Shown piece after piece: positions 32,101 through 40,590 of a stretch of 64,000 bases of DNA. This stretch comes from Asterias amurensis (taxonomy: Eukaryota; Echinodermata; Asteroidea; Forcipulatida; Asteriidae): NCBI RefSeq assembly GCF_032118995.1, contig NC_092649.1:30704927-30768926 (forward strand). The letters are read 5' to 3'. Position 1 is the stretch's first letter, and every line of letters starts with the position of its first letter. The position numbers were made by a program, and so were the translations under genes. The notes under the pieces were generated by a model. It ran no database searches. It was not told where the DNA came from and saw only the letters and a list, made by a program, of their open reading frames with translations.

Positions 32101-34872
32101 AGTAAGCAGTGTTAGGACACTGGGCCTGGCTGTACACTCCTAAGTAGTTGAGATTGTTTTAGAATAGCTTAGAACCAATCTAACAGGAGTATAAGTGTTG
32201 TAAGTTGCTTTGATGCAATTTGGCTTGATAGAGCAAACAAATTAATATTATTATTAAAATAAAACACATAAGAAAATATTTGAGCTGTACTGACCTCTTG
32301 GCCTTGTATATTAAGACTCAGCGTCGGTGCTGAATGCATAGGAATCTCATCTTGCAATAACCTGAAAAGATAAATTATCAACAACTTGTAATAATTTAGT
32401 GACAGCTTGGTTGTTTTCTTTGAGAAAACAGCAAACAGTTGAATTGTATGTTTATAAAAAAGAGATTTTGTGGTCATCTACAGTTAGAGCGCTGGTGCGC
32501 AAGGTTTAATCTAATGTTACTTGAAAGATCCATACGACACATATAACAGTGTTGGTTCTAAAAGTTGTTTTTTTGTTTTAGCTCAACCTTAATGTAAAGG
32601 TGTCAATGTATCATCAACACTGCTTTGGGGTGATTTTCATACAAAAATAACTTGTTTGTACAGCAGGACAGTACATTTCGACTGACTTACCACTCTACAG
32701 CATCATGAACAGTAAGCTTTCCAAAACTTACTGCTGCTTGGCATCGTTCCAATGTAAACCCCATTCCAACAAGAGTGGCTAGCAACGAGTCCATTGTCTA
32801 TATGTAAACAAATCATATGACAAACAACATTACTGAATATAAATATATACCAGCTAGTTTCTGTGAGAACTAGCGAAAAATGACCTAGATGTAAAAAGAT
32901 GTGCACTGTGCTTGTAATATGGATTGGCACTTTTAAATCAACCATTTTCTCCATGCGTATTGTTAAGTGTTTTGTTGGCAAGGAGAGATTGTGTATCAAA
33001 AGGTAGCTGGTATGCACATGAAAAATAAAAAAATGTGTTGAATTTATATTTGTCGGCTTCCAGGAGTTTTCCTTGCCAATGCAGAAGTTTTGTTGTAGAA
33101 ATCTACATGTTGGCTTGAACATGAAGAATACGTAGGTAACATAATACAAATAAGTTTAGTATTTTTGTCAAAGTTGGCAGCAATTTTATTTGATTAATTC
33201 ACAGAGAAATGAGAATGGTGGATCCAAAAGTTGTTGATTCTTTTATTCTCTTTCTATGAGATGATTTAGCTCTTTGAGTGGTGATGATTTAGATGATGTC
33301 CCTAGTGCCCTAGAAAAAACAAAATAGGATATTTCAAAAGAGTCATTTCAAATGATCATTGATCATTAAAATGTCAGAGCAAAATGGTTTTGAGAGGTTC
33401 AGCAAATTCCAGAAGGAGGGCTATGTTGTATCTACAGAGTATCTTACAAAAAAGTACAGCAGCAAAACAACATTCAATCGGTTAGATTTATATTTGTTTC
33501 AAAAGGCAAAACAACATTCGATCGGTTAGATTCGTACTTGTTTCAAAAGACATAAACGAGAACGACACAGAAAAATAACAGCACAGGATTGGTTGGATTC
33601 ATAAAAACACATGTTCTAATTATGGAATGACGCGATATAACAATTAATATTTTTGTATTTACAAGTACAAATTATCACAGCCCACCTTGTTAACCTTTAA
33701 ATGGCTCGCTTTTAACATTGGTCACATCACAGTAATTATTACAGCCCACCTTCGATACATGTCTAAAACGCGAAATTTTCATTTCGTTTGATTGCATAAA
33801 AATCCTATACTACTCCAATGTACCTAACTTTATTCCTTACATTTGTGGAATTCATGACACATACCAGTAACATGGCTTACCAACAAATGATGACTTTATC
33901 CAGATGTGATGATTTGAAAAAAGCAACAACAAAAAAACATGTACAAAATTCCATCAACGCTTGTCGTTCAAGGGCATCTTTTAATGATTCTTTAGCGATT
34001 CTATTTAAGGTTAAAACAAACACAGAGGATGGCATGTACGATACAACTAGACTACAACAAGTTACAACCCTGGTCATGCTGGGGGTGGTACTGGTAGCTC
34101 TAGTTGGCGCAAAACCAAAGGTCAAGGATACACAAAGAGGAATTGCCTTATTTCTTGTCCCCACTTTTCTAACCTCAGCTGTCTACCTCAGTTCTCCCAT
34201 TATGTGCGATGCCATAATTAATACAACATGTATTAAAGGAACACGTTGCCTTGGATCGGACGAGTTGGTCTATAAAAAGCGTTTGTAACAGTTTTTTTTT
34301 ATAAAATGCATATGATTGGAAAGATGTTTTAAAAGTAGAATACAATGATCCACACAAGTTTGCCTCGAAATTGCGTGGTTTTCTTTTTACTGTGCGAACT
34401 AACACGGTTGGCCATTTATATATGGGAGTCAAAAATTTGACTCCCATAAATGGCCGACCGTGTTAGTCGACGAGGTAAAAGGAAAACCGTGCAATTTCGA
34501 GGCATGTTTGTGTGGATCATTGTATTCTACTTTTACAACATCTTTCTACACATATGCATTTTAATTTTATAAAAAACGGTTACAAACGCTTTTCAAAGAC
34601 CAACTCGACCGATCCAAGGCAACGTGTTCCTTTAAATAAACTATTGACTGATGAGAAAAGCCAGGGCGTCGATGTGACAATTGCAAAATAAGCACAACGC
34701 AAAAAGCAAAGTCAGAAAGTAGAAACATTCTGATTCAACATAACAACAAAAAGGTGAAACTAAAGTGAAGAAGAACAGTGAAGAGCGGGGCAAAAAGTTG
34801 TCAAAACCTTTACAGCACTAAGAGGAGGTCGGTCTTTCTCCCAGGTTAACTTACCTGACTCGCAGATGCCAT
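8741..34872 (-). CDS. UBA-coiled coil-UBX-leucine-rich repeat protein, 21 coding exons, 937 residues
   Basis: Coding exons in transcript order: 34855-34872, 32691-32797, 32295-32361, 30562-30813, 29550-29819, 26516-26635, 26127-26241, 25348-25695, 24388-24522, 23511-23775, 22999-23141, 21088-21162, 20059-20208, 18638-18678, 18038-18212, 17015-17086, 15534-15615, 14860-14921, 13573-13678, 11812-11864, 8741-8898. Every junction is GT-AG, the phases agree throughout, and the lengths sum to 2814 nt ending in TGA. The domain order is UBA (about residues 8-45), coiled coil (114-167), UBX (235-312), an acidic/Pro/Gly linker, then LRRs to the C terminus. Known of the families: UBA binds ubiquitin and UBX docks on the p97/VCP N domain. 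Inferred: a p97 adaptor whose LRRs select a substrate, probably cytosolic or nuclear because no signal peptide or membrane segment is visible. The start is the ATG in the first exon; a second ATG in exon 2 (residue 8) is an alternative. The least certain junction is the exon 20 acceptor, which has a weak pyrimidine tract. I do not recognise a named orthologue. Confidence 0.88.
9061..11808 (-). repeat. 82-bp minisatellite (about 31 units) at the start of intron 20
   Basis: Intron 20 begins GTAAAACAGCATCAGGGAAA on the minus strand, and the unit contains the matching GTATACAGCATCAGGGAAA, so the array starts at the donor. About 31 units fill 9061-11641. The first unit is split by a small insertion (11642-11770). 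Diagnostic variants (AACAAC/AACAAT/AGCAAC; TTTCCC/TTTACC) show a higher-order pattern with a 246-bp trimer. Reading frames across this array are by-products of the repeat. Confidence 0.93.
11642..11770. mobile_element. Small MITE-like insertion splitting the first unit of the 82-bp array
   Basis: About 129 bp with terminal inverted repeats of roughly 22 bp: GCCTTTTTGAGGCATGGCAG at the left and, inverted, GCCTTATTGAGATATGGCGG at the right, about four mismatches apart. The flanking sequence resumes the 82-bp unit on either side. No coding capacity is visible. The superfamily was not determined. Confidence 0.6.
12462..13545 (+). mobile_element. tRNA-Leu-derived SINE with an internal 48-bp tandem expansion
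   Basis: The head (12462-12517) has the box A region of tRNA-Leu, including the CAGACTCAAG anticodon stem. The 48-bp segment that follows contains a box B-like GGTTCTAATCCC and is repeated about 18 times (12518-13381). The tail (13382-13545) is the ordinary SINE body (GGGGTGAATGGGTACCTATG). It lies in intron 19 of the UBX-LRR gene, antisense to it. The array does not touch the exon 19 donor, which is about 190 bp away. Confidence 0.75.
14030..14575. mobile_element. Hairpin element (CAACTAGTGGTTTAA) and adjoining repeat sequence
   Basis: At 14035-14150, TTTTCAACTAGTGGTTTAAT and AACCAGGCCT...CCACTAGTTTAAAAC pair as a long hairpin around GAGGAAGTC. The following 400 bp contains two CCAATAGGA-TGAAGAAACTGTCT-like segments; the second resembles 28795-28870 (ATAGGAGTAGGGAAACGGTC). 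This suggests one larger element family with a second, degraded copy in intron 5. Boundaries are approximate. Confidence 0.55.
15716..16112. mobile_element. Foldback element with tRNA-like arms (copy 2), intact architecture
   Basis: The two arms (about 15716-15880 and 15935-16112) are inverted copies. Each has a terminal TTTTTACCCATACAC block, a CTCAGT/CTTTCC block, and a tRNA-like segment with GGTTCGAATCC and the stem region CTCTAGAATTGCAAGGGTCG. A unique centre (TAGCTAGAGGCAGTTCGAAT) separates them. It lies in intron 16 of the UBX-LRR gene. The right end includes the family's outer sequence, GATGCAAATTTAACATC. Confidence 0.8.
17200..18073 (-). repeat. 92-bp tandem repeat (about 9 units) spanning the exon 15 5' splice site
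   Basis: The unit carries the last 31 nt of exon 15 (ACAAGGTGCTGCACCATCTC and flanks), the GTGTGT donor and about 55 nt of intron. Exon-end equivalents run from 18038 (genuine) to about 17290. Single-base indels in runs of C shift the spacing by one base between some copies. Confidence 0.92.
19075..19385 (-). mobile_element. tRNA-derived SINE (copy 1)
   Basis: On the minus strand the head reads GTGGCCAAGTGGTAAAGAGC, a tRNA box A, then ATCAACAGAGTATGGGTTCC and a box B-like region before the body GTCCTTAATCAAGACACTTA. The layout fits a Leu/Ser-tRNA-derived SINE. It lies in intron 13 of the UBX-LRR gene. Further copies: 30185-30470 and 54420-54560. Confidence 0.65.
19447..20175 (-). repeat. 146-bp tandem repeat: near-complete copies of LRR exon 13 with donor
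   Basis: The genuine exon is 20059-20208. Four further copies follow, with exon-end positions at 19913, 19767, 19621 and 19475, exactly 146 bp apart. Each copy contains 118 nt of exon sequence (from DTSVSDKG to VIPLLA) plus 28 nt of intron start, GTGAGT donor included. The copies agree with one another but differ from the genuine exon at a few codons, such as VRVLASS for VSDLASS and DIV for DTV, so they spread as copies of one derived unit. The first 22 codons of the genuine exon (with its acceptor) are not included. Confidence 0.95.
20838..21087 (-). repeat. 17-bp tandem repeat (about 14 units) beginning at the exon 12 donor
   Basis: Read on the minus strand, intron 12 starts GTAAGAATGGTTTGAAGG and continues as repeats of CATGGTTTGAAGGTTAG with C/T variants. 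One internal unit repeats GGTAAGAATGG exactly, and the others carry the donor-like GGTTAG. The array starts at the first intron base. Confidence 0.9.
21407..21782. mobile_element. MITE with AAGCTTGGGCGATATCACGA inverted ends
   Basis: The left end AAGCTTGGGCGATATCACGA is matched at the right by TTGATATCGCCCAAGCTT. The interior is full of GATATCGCGATA-type words that pair internally. It lies in intron 11, just beyond the 67-bp array. The same TATCG-rich elements are widespread in aquatic animals; superfamily not assigned. Confidence 0.8.
21812..23040 (-). repeat. 67-bp tandem repeat (about 18 units) spanning the exon 11 5' splice site
   Basis: The unit contains the last 35 nt of exon 11 (CTCACAGACCAAGCATTTGT onward to AGTA) joined to the GTAAGT donor and about 30 nt of intron. 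The genuine donor is at 22993-22998. Near-identical copies follow every 67 bp to about 21855, nearly all with GTAAGT intact; one distal copy reads GTAAGG. Minor variants (ATGTACTATAA/AGGTACTATAA, AGAGGG/GGGGGG) indicate recent slippage or unequal exchange. Confidence 0.93.
23511..25695 (-). CDS. Exons 8-10 of the UBX-LRR gene: acidic, Pro- and Gly-rich linker and Ala-rich helix
   Basis: Exon 8 (116 residues) is Pro-rich, then strongly acidic (MDVEDVIVQDEEMGDVDEEG). Exon 9 is Gly/Asn/Arg-rich (NYDWGGGNRLQDGRRN). Exon 10 opens with an Ala-rich helix and then SLPALQDLCLHCVSKRI and LEALPPHIASQLVDELKK, a pattern like the helical cap preceding LRRs in FBXL/AMN1-like proteins (a resemblance only). 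The 3' end of exon 8 with its donor is repeated downstream at 118-bp intervals; see the repeat at 24931-25388. Confidence 0.82.
24931..25388 (-). repeat. 118-bp tandem repeat (4 units) spanning the exon 8 5' splice site
   Basis: Units are spaced exactly 118 bp apart. Their exon-end positions are 25348 (the genuine exon), 25230, 25112 and 24994. Each unit carries about 40 nt matching the 3' end of exon 8 followed by a GTAG donor and intron sequence. Upstream of those 40 nt the copies differ from exon 8, so they are exon tails, not whole exons. All four potential donors are intact. Confidence 0.92.
26127..26635 (-). CDS. Exons 6-7 of the UBX-LRR gene: UBX domain
   Basis: Exon 6 encodes IRLPSGQTIREKF, the first beta hairpin of a UBX fold with its conserved Arg. 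Exon 7 encodes PFPHRLFT, then LEELKLTPTGCLVVKI, the last strand. The S3/S4 loop of UBX domains normally reads FPR and inserts into the p97 N domain. Here it reads FPHR: the cis-Pro turn is kept, but the Arg is displaced by one residue. p97 binding is therefore likely but not certain. Both junctions are phase 0 on the upstream side. Exon 7 ends one base into a codon before a GTAAGC donor. Confidence 0.88.
28943..29402. repeat. 230-bp tandem duplication in intron 5
   Basis: Two nearly identical units start at 28943 and 29173 (ATCACATGAGCAGGGGGTTG ... CTAGGGCCCGGCATGGA). They differ at only a few bases (for example TATTTTGG/TATTCTGG, CCCCGTCC/CCGCGTCC), which indicates a recent duplication. Frames on both strands inside it are unsupported. 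Confidence 0.92.
29550..30813 (-). CDS. Exons 4-5 of the UBX-LRR gene: Ser-rich linker and charged coiled coil
   Basis: Exon 4 (84 codons, phase 0 at both ends) starts with a Ser/Thr/Pro-rich stretch and ends in a highly charged helix (LSEQKKQEKEKWETEQREKA and onward). Exon 5 (90 codons, phase 0) continues it with ARSYLLKNIEADKEARQG. The same Lys/Glu/Arg-rich helix lies between the UBA and UBX domains of UBXN1-type proteins, where it supports self-association or substrate contacts; the role here is inferred. The rest of exon 5 is a low-complexity linker. Its last codons (CVLQ) begin the first UBX strand. Confidence 0.85.
30185..30470 (-). mobile_element. tRNA-derived SINE (copy 2)
   Basis: Diverged copy of the 19 kb element, recognisable by AGAACACAAATGTTATGACT, GACTCAAACC and the tRNA-like end near 30470. 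It lies in intron 4 of the UBX-LRR gene. Confidence 0.5.
31361..31746 (-). mobile_element. MITE, GGCAGTGGACACTATTGGTA family (copy 2)
   Basis: Full-length, in the opposite orientation to copy 1, with both ends preserved (TTAAAGACAGTGGACACTAT; GTGTCCACTGCCTTTAA). It lies in intron 3 of the UBX-LRR gene. TTAA at both ends suggests a TTAA target, as in piggyBac-type elements (inference). Confidence 0.85.
32295..34872 (-). CDS. Exons 1-3 of the UBX-LRR gene: start codon and UBA domain
   Basis: Exon 1 codes only MASASQ before a GTAAGT donor. Exon 2 reads TMDSLLATLVGMGF and continues TLERCQAAV; it carries the MGF loop that marks ubiquitin-associated domains. The third UBA helix, ending DAVEWLLQ, is split across the exon 2/3 junction (codon TG|G). 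Family knowledge: the MGF loop and the C-terminal hydrophobic patch contact the Ile44 face of ubiquitin. An N-terminal UBA of this kind is typical of UBXN1-class p97 cofactors. Exon 3 ends with a linker and a GTCAGT donor. Confidence 0.85.
33465..33550. repeat. Short direct duplication in intron 1
   Basis: ACAACATTCAATCGGTTAGA TTTATATTTGTTTCAAAAG is repeated at once as ACAACATTCGATCGGTTAGA with TTCGTACTTGTTTCAAAAG. Two copies about 50 bp long. Confidence 0.85.
34233..34635. mobile_element. 403-bp near-perfect palindrome bounded by TTAA
   Basis: The sequence from TTAAAGGAACACGTTGCCTT to its mirror ACGTGTTCCTTTAA folds on a centre near 34435 (GGGAGTCAAAAATTTGACTC). The arms are about 200 bp and highly similar, and no coding potential is visible. 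TTAA at both borders fits a piggyBac-like target, though the superfamily is an inference. It lies in intron 1 of the UBX-LRR gene, about 220 bp from the first coding exon. Confidence 0.85.
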
Positions 34873-36759
34873 TTTTAATAACTCTTTAAGAACAAATTAA
34901 GTACTCAGGACTTTACACATTACCAAATCATGACAGACATTCGTCATGTTCGTAAAGGGCGCCATCAAGAGTAAAATAATGCAACCGAATTGTATTGTTA
35001 AACTCGTCACCAGTCCTCATAGTAATGAAGTCCCCCGTGCCCCCGCCCCTTAACCCACCTGTCCCCATATAAAACAAAATGTTTTCTCCGGCCAAGTTTA
35101 ATTAAAGAAAATGTGTTTCATACATTATCACAAACTCTATTTTATTATATAATCTGCATTCATAAATTCTCACAAACCCTATTTTATGATAAAATTTCAA
35201 AAAATATTTTATTTATTTCCTTTCATTATCTACACATTAAGGCAGTAACAATCTCAAATTTCCATTTTAAACACCATGTGATAGAACCTGCGATAAGTAT
35301 CTTTTTAAAAGACATAATTAATTCAGGTTAGTGTAAATTATTGCAAGTTTAAATGAAGTAAAAAAATATGTTGAATTAACTTGATTAAATTGTCTAAATA
35401 ATGTAATACATGTATAAACAACCTGTTGTTAGTTTGAAAATGCAGTCTGTACGACAGTTCCAGCTGTAGTTAAAACTTGTTATGGTGGGAAAGATTGGAC
35501 ATTTCTTAGTCAATAGTCTGGATACAGATTTATGCAAAAACCAAAATTGTTTGGGCACGCTACTTCGCTATACACTACAATCATGGAGGAAGGAAATTCA
35601 ATCCAGTCATGTTGATAACTCTTACTTTCAACTTTAATTTGAAGAGAAAAGCAACTGTATTTGACATTGTATTAAGCATCACTTTAAAATATGATGATTG
35701 CATTCTTAGAACATCTGGGTCAAAATGGAACCAGATCCAGGTCTAGGGGGCCTGGCACAAATTATAAAACACTTGCCTGGGGAAACACATCTAAATGAAA
35801 TAAGGACAAAATTGAACTTATATTCTGCGTATAAGTTGGAGTCATTTTCACTAAATGACAAATATTCCAAGTCATATTGACCCAGAAAGTGGTCAGACTC
35901 CATGGAATTGGATCCGGATCAATTCTCATCCGGATGTTTCTAGAGTACAGTATTGCAACTCTTATTGAGGCCCACCAGAATTGGAAACTTCCTTCAAACA
36001 AAAAATAATCAATTAACTTTTTATATTGGTTTACTTGCCCATTTCCATATGTGTCTTTGCAAATTAATTTGTTTCTACTGATCTGTTTCCTATTATTTCC
36101 ATGCGATACTTCTAATTCAAAAAACTAAAACAACAATGAATGTAGTGTTCTAATCAGGAGTTGAATACATTGTCTTCGTAGTGCTAGTTCCATTTGAGAA
36201 ACAGAGTATAGCCTGACTTACCCGGCTATCTGATTCATTTGGTTATAATAACTGAAAGAACACTATTGGACTAGCACCATGGTGAATCAAACATTGTAAG
36301 TGTTTTCCTTGATGATGCTTAAGAGACATCTAACATTTCTGCCCTATTTTCCCAAGCCGAAGTGCCTCTGAGTAAAATTTCATCACAGAATATTCTGGAA
36401 TGAATCTGTACTCATAATGGGTTGATATATTGTGAGCAAACAAAGCAATGAGAATGCTGAACACAATTGCCTAATTTGGCAATCGAATGGTTACACATTT
36501 ATGTATCAATACAAAAATACATTTATTTGATTTACTGACACTTAGATTATCATTAAACCATGGATGTATTAAACTTCGATGGATACAGCTGGGTAAATTT
36601 GTTTTTACTATAAATATTACTATAAATATTACATTCTAATAGTAATTGGGAAAAAAGAAACTTTCAAGGCCTCAAAATACCTGTGCAGGAAGCATTGAAG
36701 CAATCTTTACAGCTTAAAATGTAAGAGGAAAACTTCAACTAGGGAAAACACCCCCAACC
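34873..36759. other. Upstream region of the UBX-LRR gene and downstream flank of the EGF-TM gene, nothing recognised
   Basis: AT-rich sequence with no supported exon, RNA gene or element. The UBX-LRR promoter should lie just above 34873; no clear TATA box was found there, though a C-rich stretch lies at 35031-35070. A minus-strand AATAAA at 36522-36527 could serve the EGF-TM gene but is about 780 nt past its stop. Confidence 0.5.
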
Positions 36760-37020
36760 AAATGCAATGCACAATCCAGAGTCTACAGAGATGTGAAATG
36801 CAATGCACAATCCAAAGTTGGGTTTGAACCAGAGTCTACATAGATTTGAAATGCAATGCACAATCCAAAGTTGGGTTTGAACTAGAGTCTACAGAGATGT
36901 GAAATGCAATGCACAATCCAAAGTTGGATTTGAACCAGAGTCTACAGAGATGTGAAATGCATTGCACAATCCAAAATTGGATTTGAACCAGAGTCTAAAG
37001 AGATGTGAAATGCAATGCAT
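36760..37020. repeat. 53-bp tandem repeat (about 5 units) below the EGF-TM gene
   Basis: The unit is GAAATGCAATGCACAATCCA AAGTTGGGTTTGAACCAGAG TCTACAGAGATGT. The first unit lacks the middle. It lies about 280 bp downstream of the EGF-TM stop codon, probably in or just past its 3' UTR. TTTGAACC is box B-like, so the source may be a tRNA-related repeat (inference). Confidence 0.85.
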
Positions 37021-37301
37021 GGAAATTAGTCTTGGTCAGCATGTGAAGCACTATATTTACAACTGTAATTATGTTGTTTGGTTGTGTATTAAGCGCAGAA
37101 ATGACAGGCGCATGGTATACAAAACAGGTGTTTTATGCTGCATAACTATTAGAAAGATGCATGGTGTACAACACAGGTGTACTTTAACCTGGATCATCTT
37201 CGCTGATAGTAGTGCTCTTTATATTTATAGCAGACTGATTTACTGTGGCAGTATCTGTTGCACTCACATTGACATCTTGAATGGAGAGACGGTTTGTTTC
37301 A

Positions 37302-39434
37302 TCATTCATCAATGTCTTCTGTCCCATCATCATTAATTGTATCAATTCCTTCTTCTTTGTCATCCATCTCTTCCCCCTCAATGCCAGAGATCTGGCTCAG
37401 CTGTGAAGGTGCAACCTCTTGTTTGTTTATTAATGACGGGGCATCAGATGATATGTTTGGCTGTGATGAATCAGTGGATAAGTTTGGCTGTGATGGATCG
37501 GTGGATACGAGAAAGGATGAATGTGATGCAGACTGTAACAACGTTGTCTCATCAATAGTGTCAGCATCTTGGATAACCTCACTTCCTTGTTGGGACGAGG
37601 AGCTTCCGTCTTCCACATGAACCCCATCACCAAGATCCATCAGATGTTTATGTATGAACTTAAGATCATCATAGTGTGGAGGAGGTATGAGGGTGTCTTC
37701 ACCCTGTAATGTCCAGTCGGTGTTCTCATCTAATCCAGAGATGGTGATTGGATTGGAGTATACAGCTTGGTCATAGCAAGGTGGATCATCGTGTAAAGGG
37801 ATGCCATCAGCTAAGTCCCGCAATCCAGCTTGGTTTTCAACTTGAAGCTGCCGAAGTCGCCGTCTTGCCTTAGTCTTTCTCACTGTTTGGTTAATAACAA
37901 AGAGCAGAAAATCATGGCTTTATTTCGCTAATCATTTTTGCAAAATCATCCATAAAGTGATCAATACTTCTGTGTTCTGAACTATGAGCTAATTCATGAA
38001 TTCTTTTTAATATCCAAATCATTTTAAATCATTTTGACCATTTGAATGAAGCAAAATGAAATATTCTACTTTATCCCACACAATGGAAGCACTTTATTAA
38101 ATCAAAGCACACAATGAAACTGAATCCTTTTCTCCAAAATCAAAAATGTACTATTTCAATATCAAAACATGTCACCATTTTTTGCTGTTGTTGATACACA
38201 TTACAATTTGATCCTGTGCCTAATTATTCTTCGGGCTTTAATTTTAAAGATCAAATTTATATTGAGATGTTAAGACTTAAGAGACAAGGTCCATTTTGGA
38301 GAAAAACATTCTACCAGTTATAACAATGATAACTTACAATTACTGCAGCCATAGCAGCATACAATAGTCCAAGTAATCAGAGGAAGTATGAAAACAAGCA
38401 AAAGAACAATCACATTTGCAGGCCCACCTGTAAACAAGCACAATCAAGCAGGAGTTCAAAACACAAAATAATCAAGCTTTACTTTATTGCAGCCGCATTG
38501 TAGCCGCACTTTGATTGGAGCCTTTAATTCCTTGCACATAGGTAACCAGGATTGTATAGCTCAGCAGCTGAGACAGGTGACATAAAAACCATCTATGCCT
38601 GTAACCTCACTTTACCATGAAGCAGACCATGCTACACTTACTTGAATTTGCACATGTTCTTCCAGAAAAGCCTGACTGACACACACACTTGTCCAAGACA
38701 CACTTGCCGTCATTCAAACATGGAAAAAGGGTCTCGTTCTTGCATGAACCTGAATTAGAAAAATCACAGAAAAGAACCATCATTTACAAACCATTATGTT
38801 GGACAACAATATTTGATCTTAAGGTTCACTGGGTCCTACAACCATGGTCGGATCCATTGTGTCCAATAAACTAGGTCCAGTACAGTGTCCTTAAAAACAT
38901 TGTTTGACACATGTGTTTGAAGTCATGTTTTCGTACCCAGTATAAACTGTATGCTCCCTTCCATGTCTGACATTAAACATATTTAAGTTACTCAAAAGGT
39001 AAACCATAGGATAATGCCAAACCTGACACACAAAAATATGTTTAAACATACAGCAATTTGTTGTCTAGCTTCCTGATGATAAAAACATTAAACCTACTAA
39101 CCAAAGAAGGTGTGTTTTTTCACAGTTGATTGGATGAAAAAGTAGAATTATCACTGGTTGAAAAATATTGAATGAAATCAAGTACTATATTTAAGTTGTA
39201 AAGAGTAACTAAGCTTTGAGATTCAGTAACAAGCATGGCACAATCCTTCGTTGATGGTGCACCTGTTTTGTCACTTAAGAACCGTCCCAACTATAGTTTG
39301 GGTACATGAGTCATATTTCCTCATTAACAAAAGGCAGTTTATGTTACCAAAATAATTTTACCTGCAACAGATGAATGGGTGAACATGAGCAACAGGACGA
39401 TATGACAGTTCAGTATGTCTGTACACGATCCCAT
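37302..39434 (-). CDS. Single-pass membrane protein with one EGF-like domain and PPxY-bearing tail, 4 exons, 283 residues
   Basis: Exons: 39362-39434, 38642-38749, 38338-38427, 37302-37882. Phases are consistent and the length is 852 nt with TGA. Exon 1 encodes a signal peptide (MGSCTDILNCHIVLLLMFTH). Exon 2 is a single EGF-like domain with six cysteines at residues 27, 35, 41, 46, 48 and 57 (spacing 7-5-4-1-8) ending GFSGRTC. Exon 3 is the membrane span, about residues 66-83 (VIVLLLVFILPLITWTIV), followed by CCYGC. Exon 4 is a tail of about 190 residues: a basic stop-transfer (RKTKARRRLR), PPCY at 124-127 and PPHY at 158-161, a Ser/Gln-rich part with a short internal repeat (PSQPN, SSQPN), and an acidic end. 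PPxY motifs bind WW domains, for example of Nedd4-family ligases. The role is inferred: a small type I surface protein controlled by WW-domain partners. No orthologue recognised. Confidence 0.85.
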
Positions 39435-40039
39435 GATTGTATTTGAGTCACAGTTTGAAATTTGAAAAGAAGTGTACACCATAAACAGCTATCCCAAACC
39501 ACGCAATACTTCCTCTATTGACTTGTTTACTACCTTACTTGTGTCTACATAAAAAACATCCTACTTGCACAGACCCTGCACAGAAGCATGTAAAGCTTAT
39601 GAGGTTAGACCATGGAGGTAGCTGTCTATGTGTTAGTATGGCGTTATTAACAAAAGGCCCAACAGTGACAAAGCTTTTTTTGTATCATGGTCCAGTGCAC
39701 AAGAATACAAACACACTTTTGTTAGTCCTTGTTTGGAGAAAGTTCTGAAGTGAACCCCTGAAAGTTTATAAAGCCTCCATGGCTAACCCAAGATTAATTT
39801 GTAAAATTAACCCAAACAATTTAAAGTTATAATTATACACACATTGTTTGATTAAGTTGATTATTTCTTTGGGTTTATTCAGTTTAGGCCCACAGTGGCA
39901 GGAATAGTTTCCTTACTGATCCGTCTATAATTCGCTGGCTTTTAGATACATATCAAAAATTATCCCAGATCCACTTACACCCATATGGAAGCCGTCTGCA
40001 TCCCCATGGTGTACATGAATAAAGGAAATGGTACATGAA

Positions 40040-40590
40040 TACTGTCATGTCACTGATCTGCAATGGCCATACAATGTGCACACAGCAATGGATACAGAAA
40101 GATTGTCATACCACGAGTCCATCTAGGCCATACACTGTGCACACAGCTATGGGTACAGAAATATTGTCATGTCACTGATCTGCAATGGCCATACACTGTG
40201 CACACAGCAATGGGTACAGAAATATTGTCATACCACGGGTCCATCAAGGCATACACTGTGCACAAAGCAATGAGTACAGGAATACTGTCATGTCACTGAT
40301 CTGCTATGGCCATACCCTGTGCACACAGCATTGTGTAAAGGAATATTGTTGTTACATGGGTCCACAAGGCCGTGCACTGTGCACAAAGCAATGGGGTACA
40401 ATAACATTGACATATCAAGGGTCCATCAAGGCCAGTATACTATGCACGAAGCAATACTGCAGATCCAAGGGTCCATAGCACAAAACTGAATGATCCATCT
40501 TCTCATATACTGTGTACAAGCAATGTGCAAAAGGAATATTATTGACATCTCAGGTCCACTAAGGCCTGTTCCCTGTGCCCAAAGCAATGG
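40040..40590. repeat. Degenerate tandem repeat of about 60 bp (roughly 9 units)
   Basis: Repeats of GCCATACACTGTGCACACAG CAATGGGTACAG with alternating GTCACTGATCTGCAATGGCC and ACCACGGGTCCATCAAGGC halves, decaying to the right. The plus-strand frames here are repeats of the same translated motif, not genes. Confidence 0.85.

Noticed and set aside
33818-34288. 156-codon plus-strand frame with a hydrophobic stretch
   Set aside because: Its end runs into the palindromic mobile element, it lies antisense in intron 1, and it shows no recognisable domain. Probably chance.
40063-40478. Plus-strand frames repeating AHSNGYR
   Set aside because: They follow the degenerate 60-bp repeat; no independent evidence of coding.
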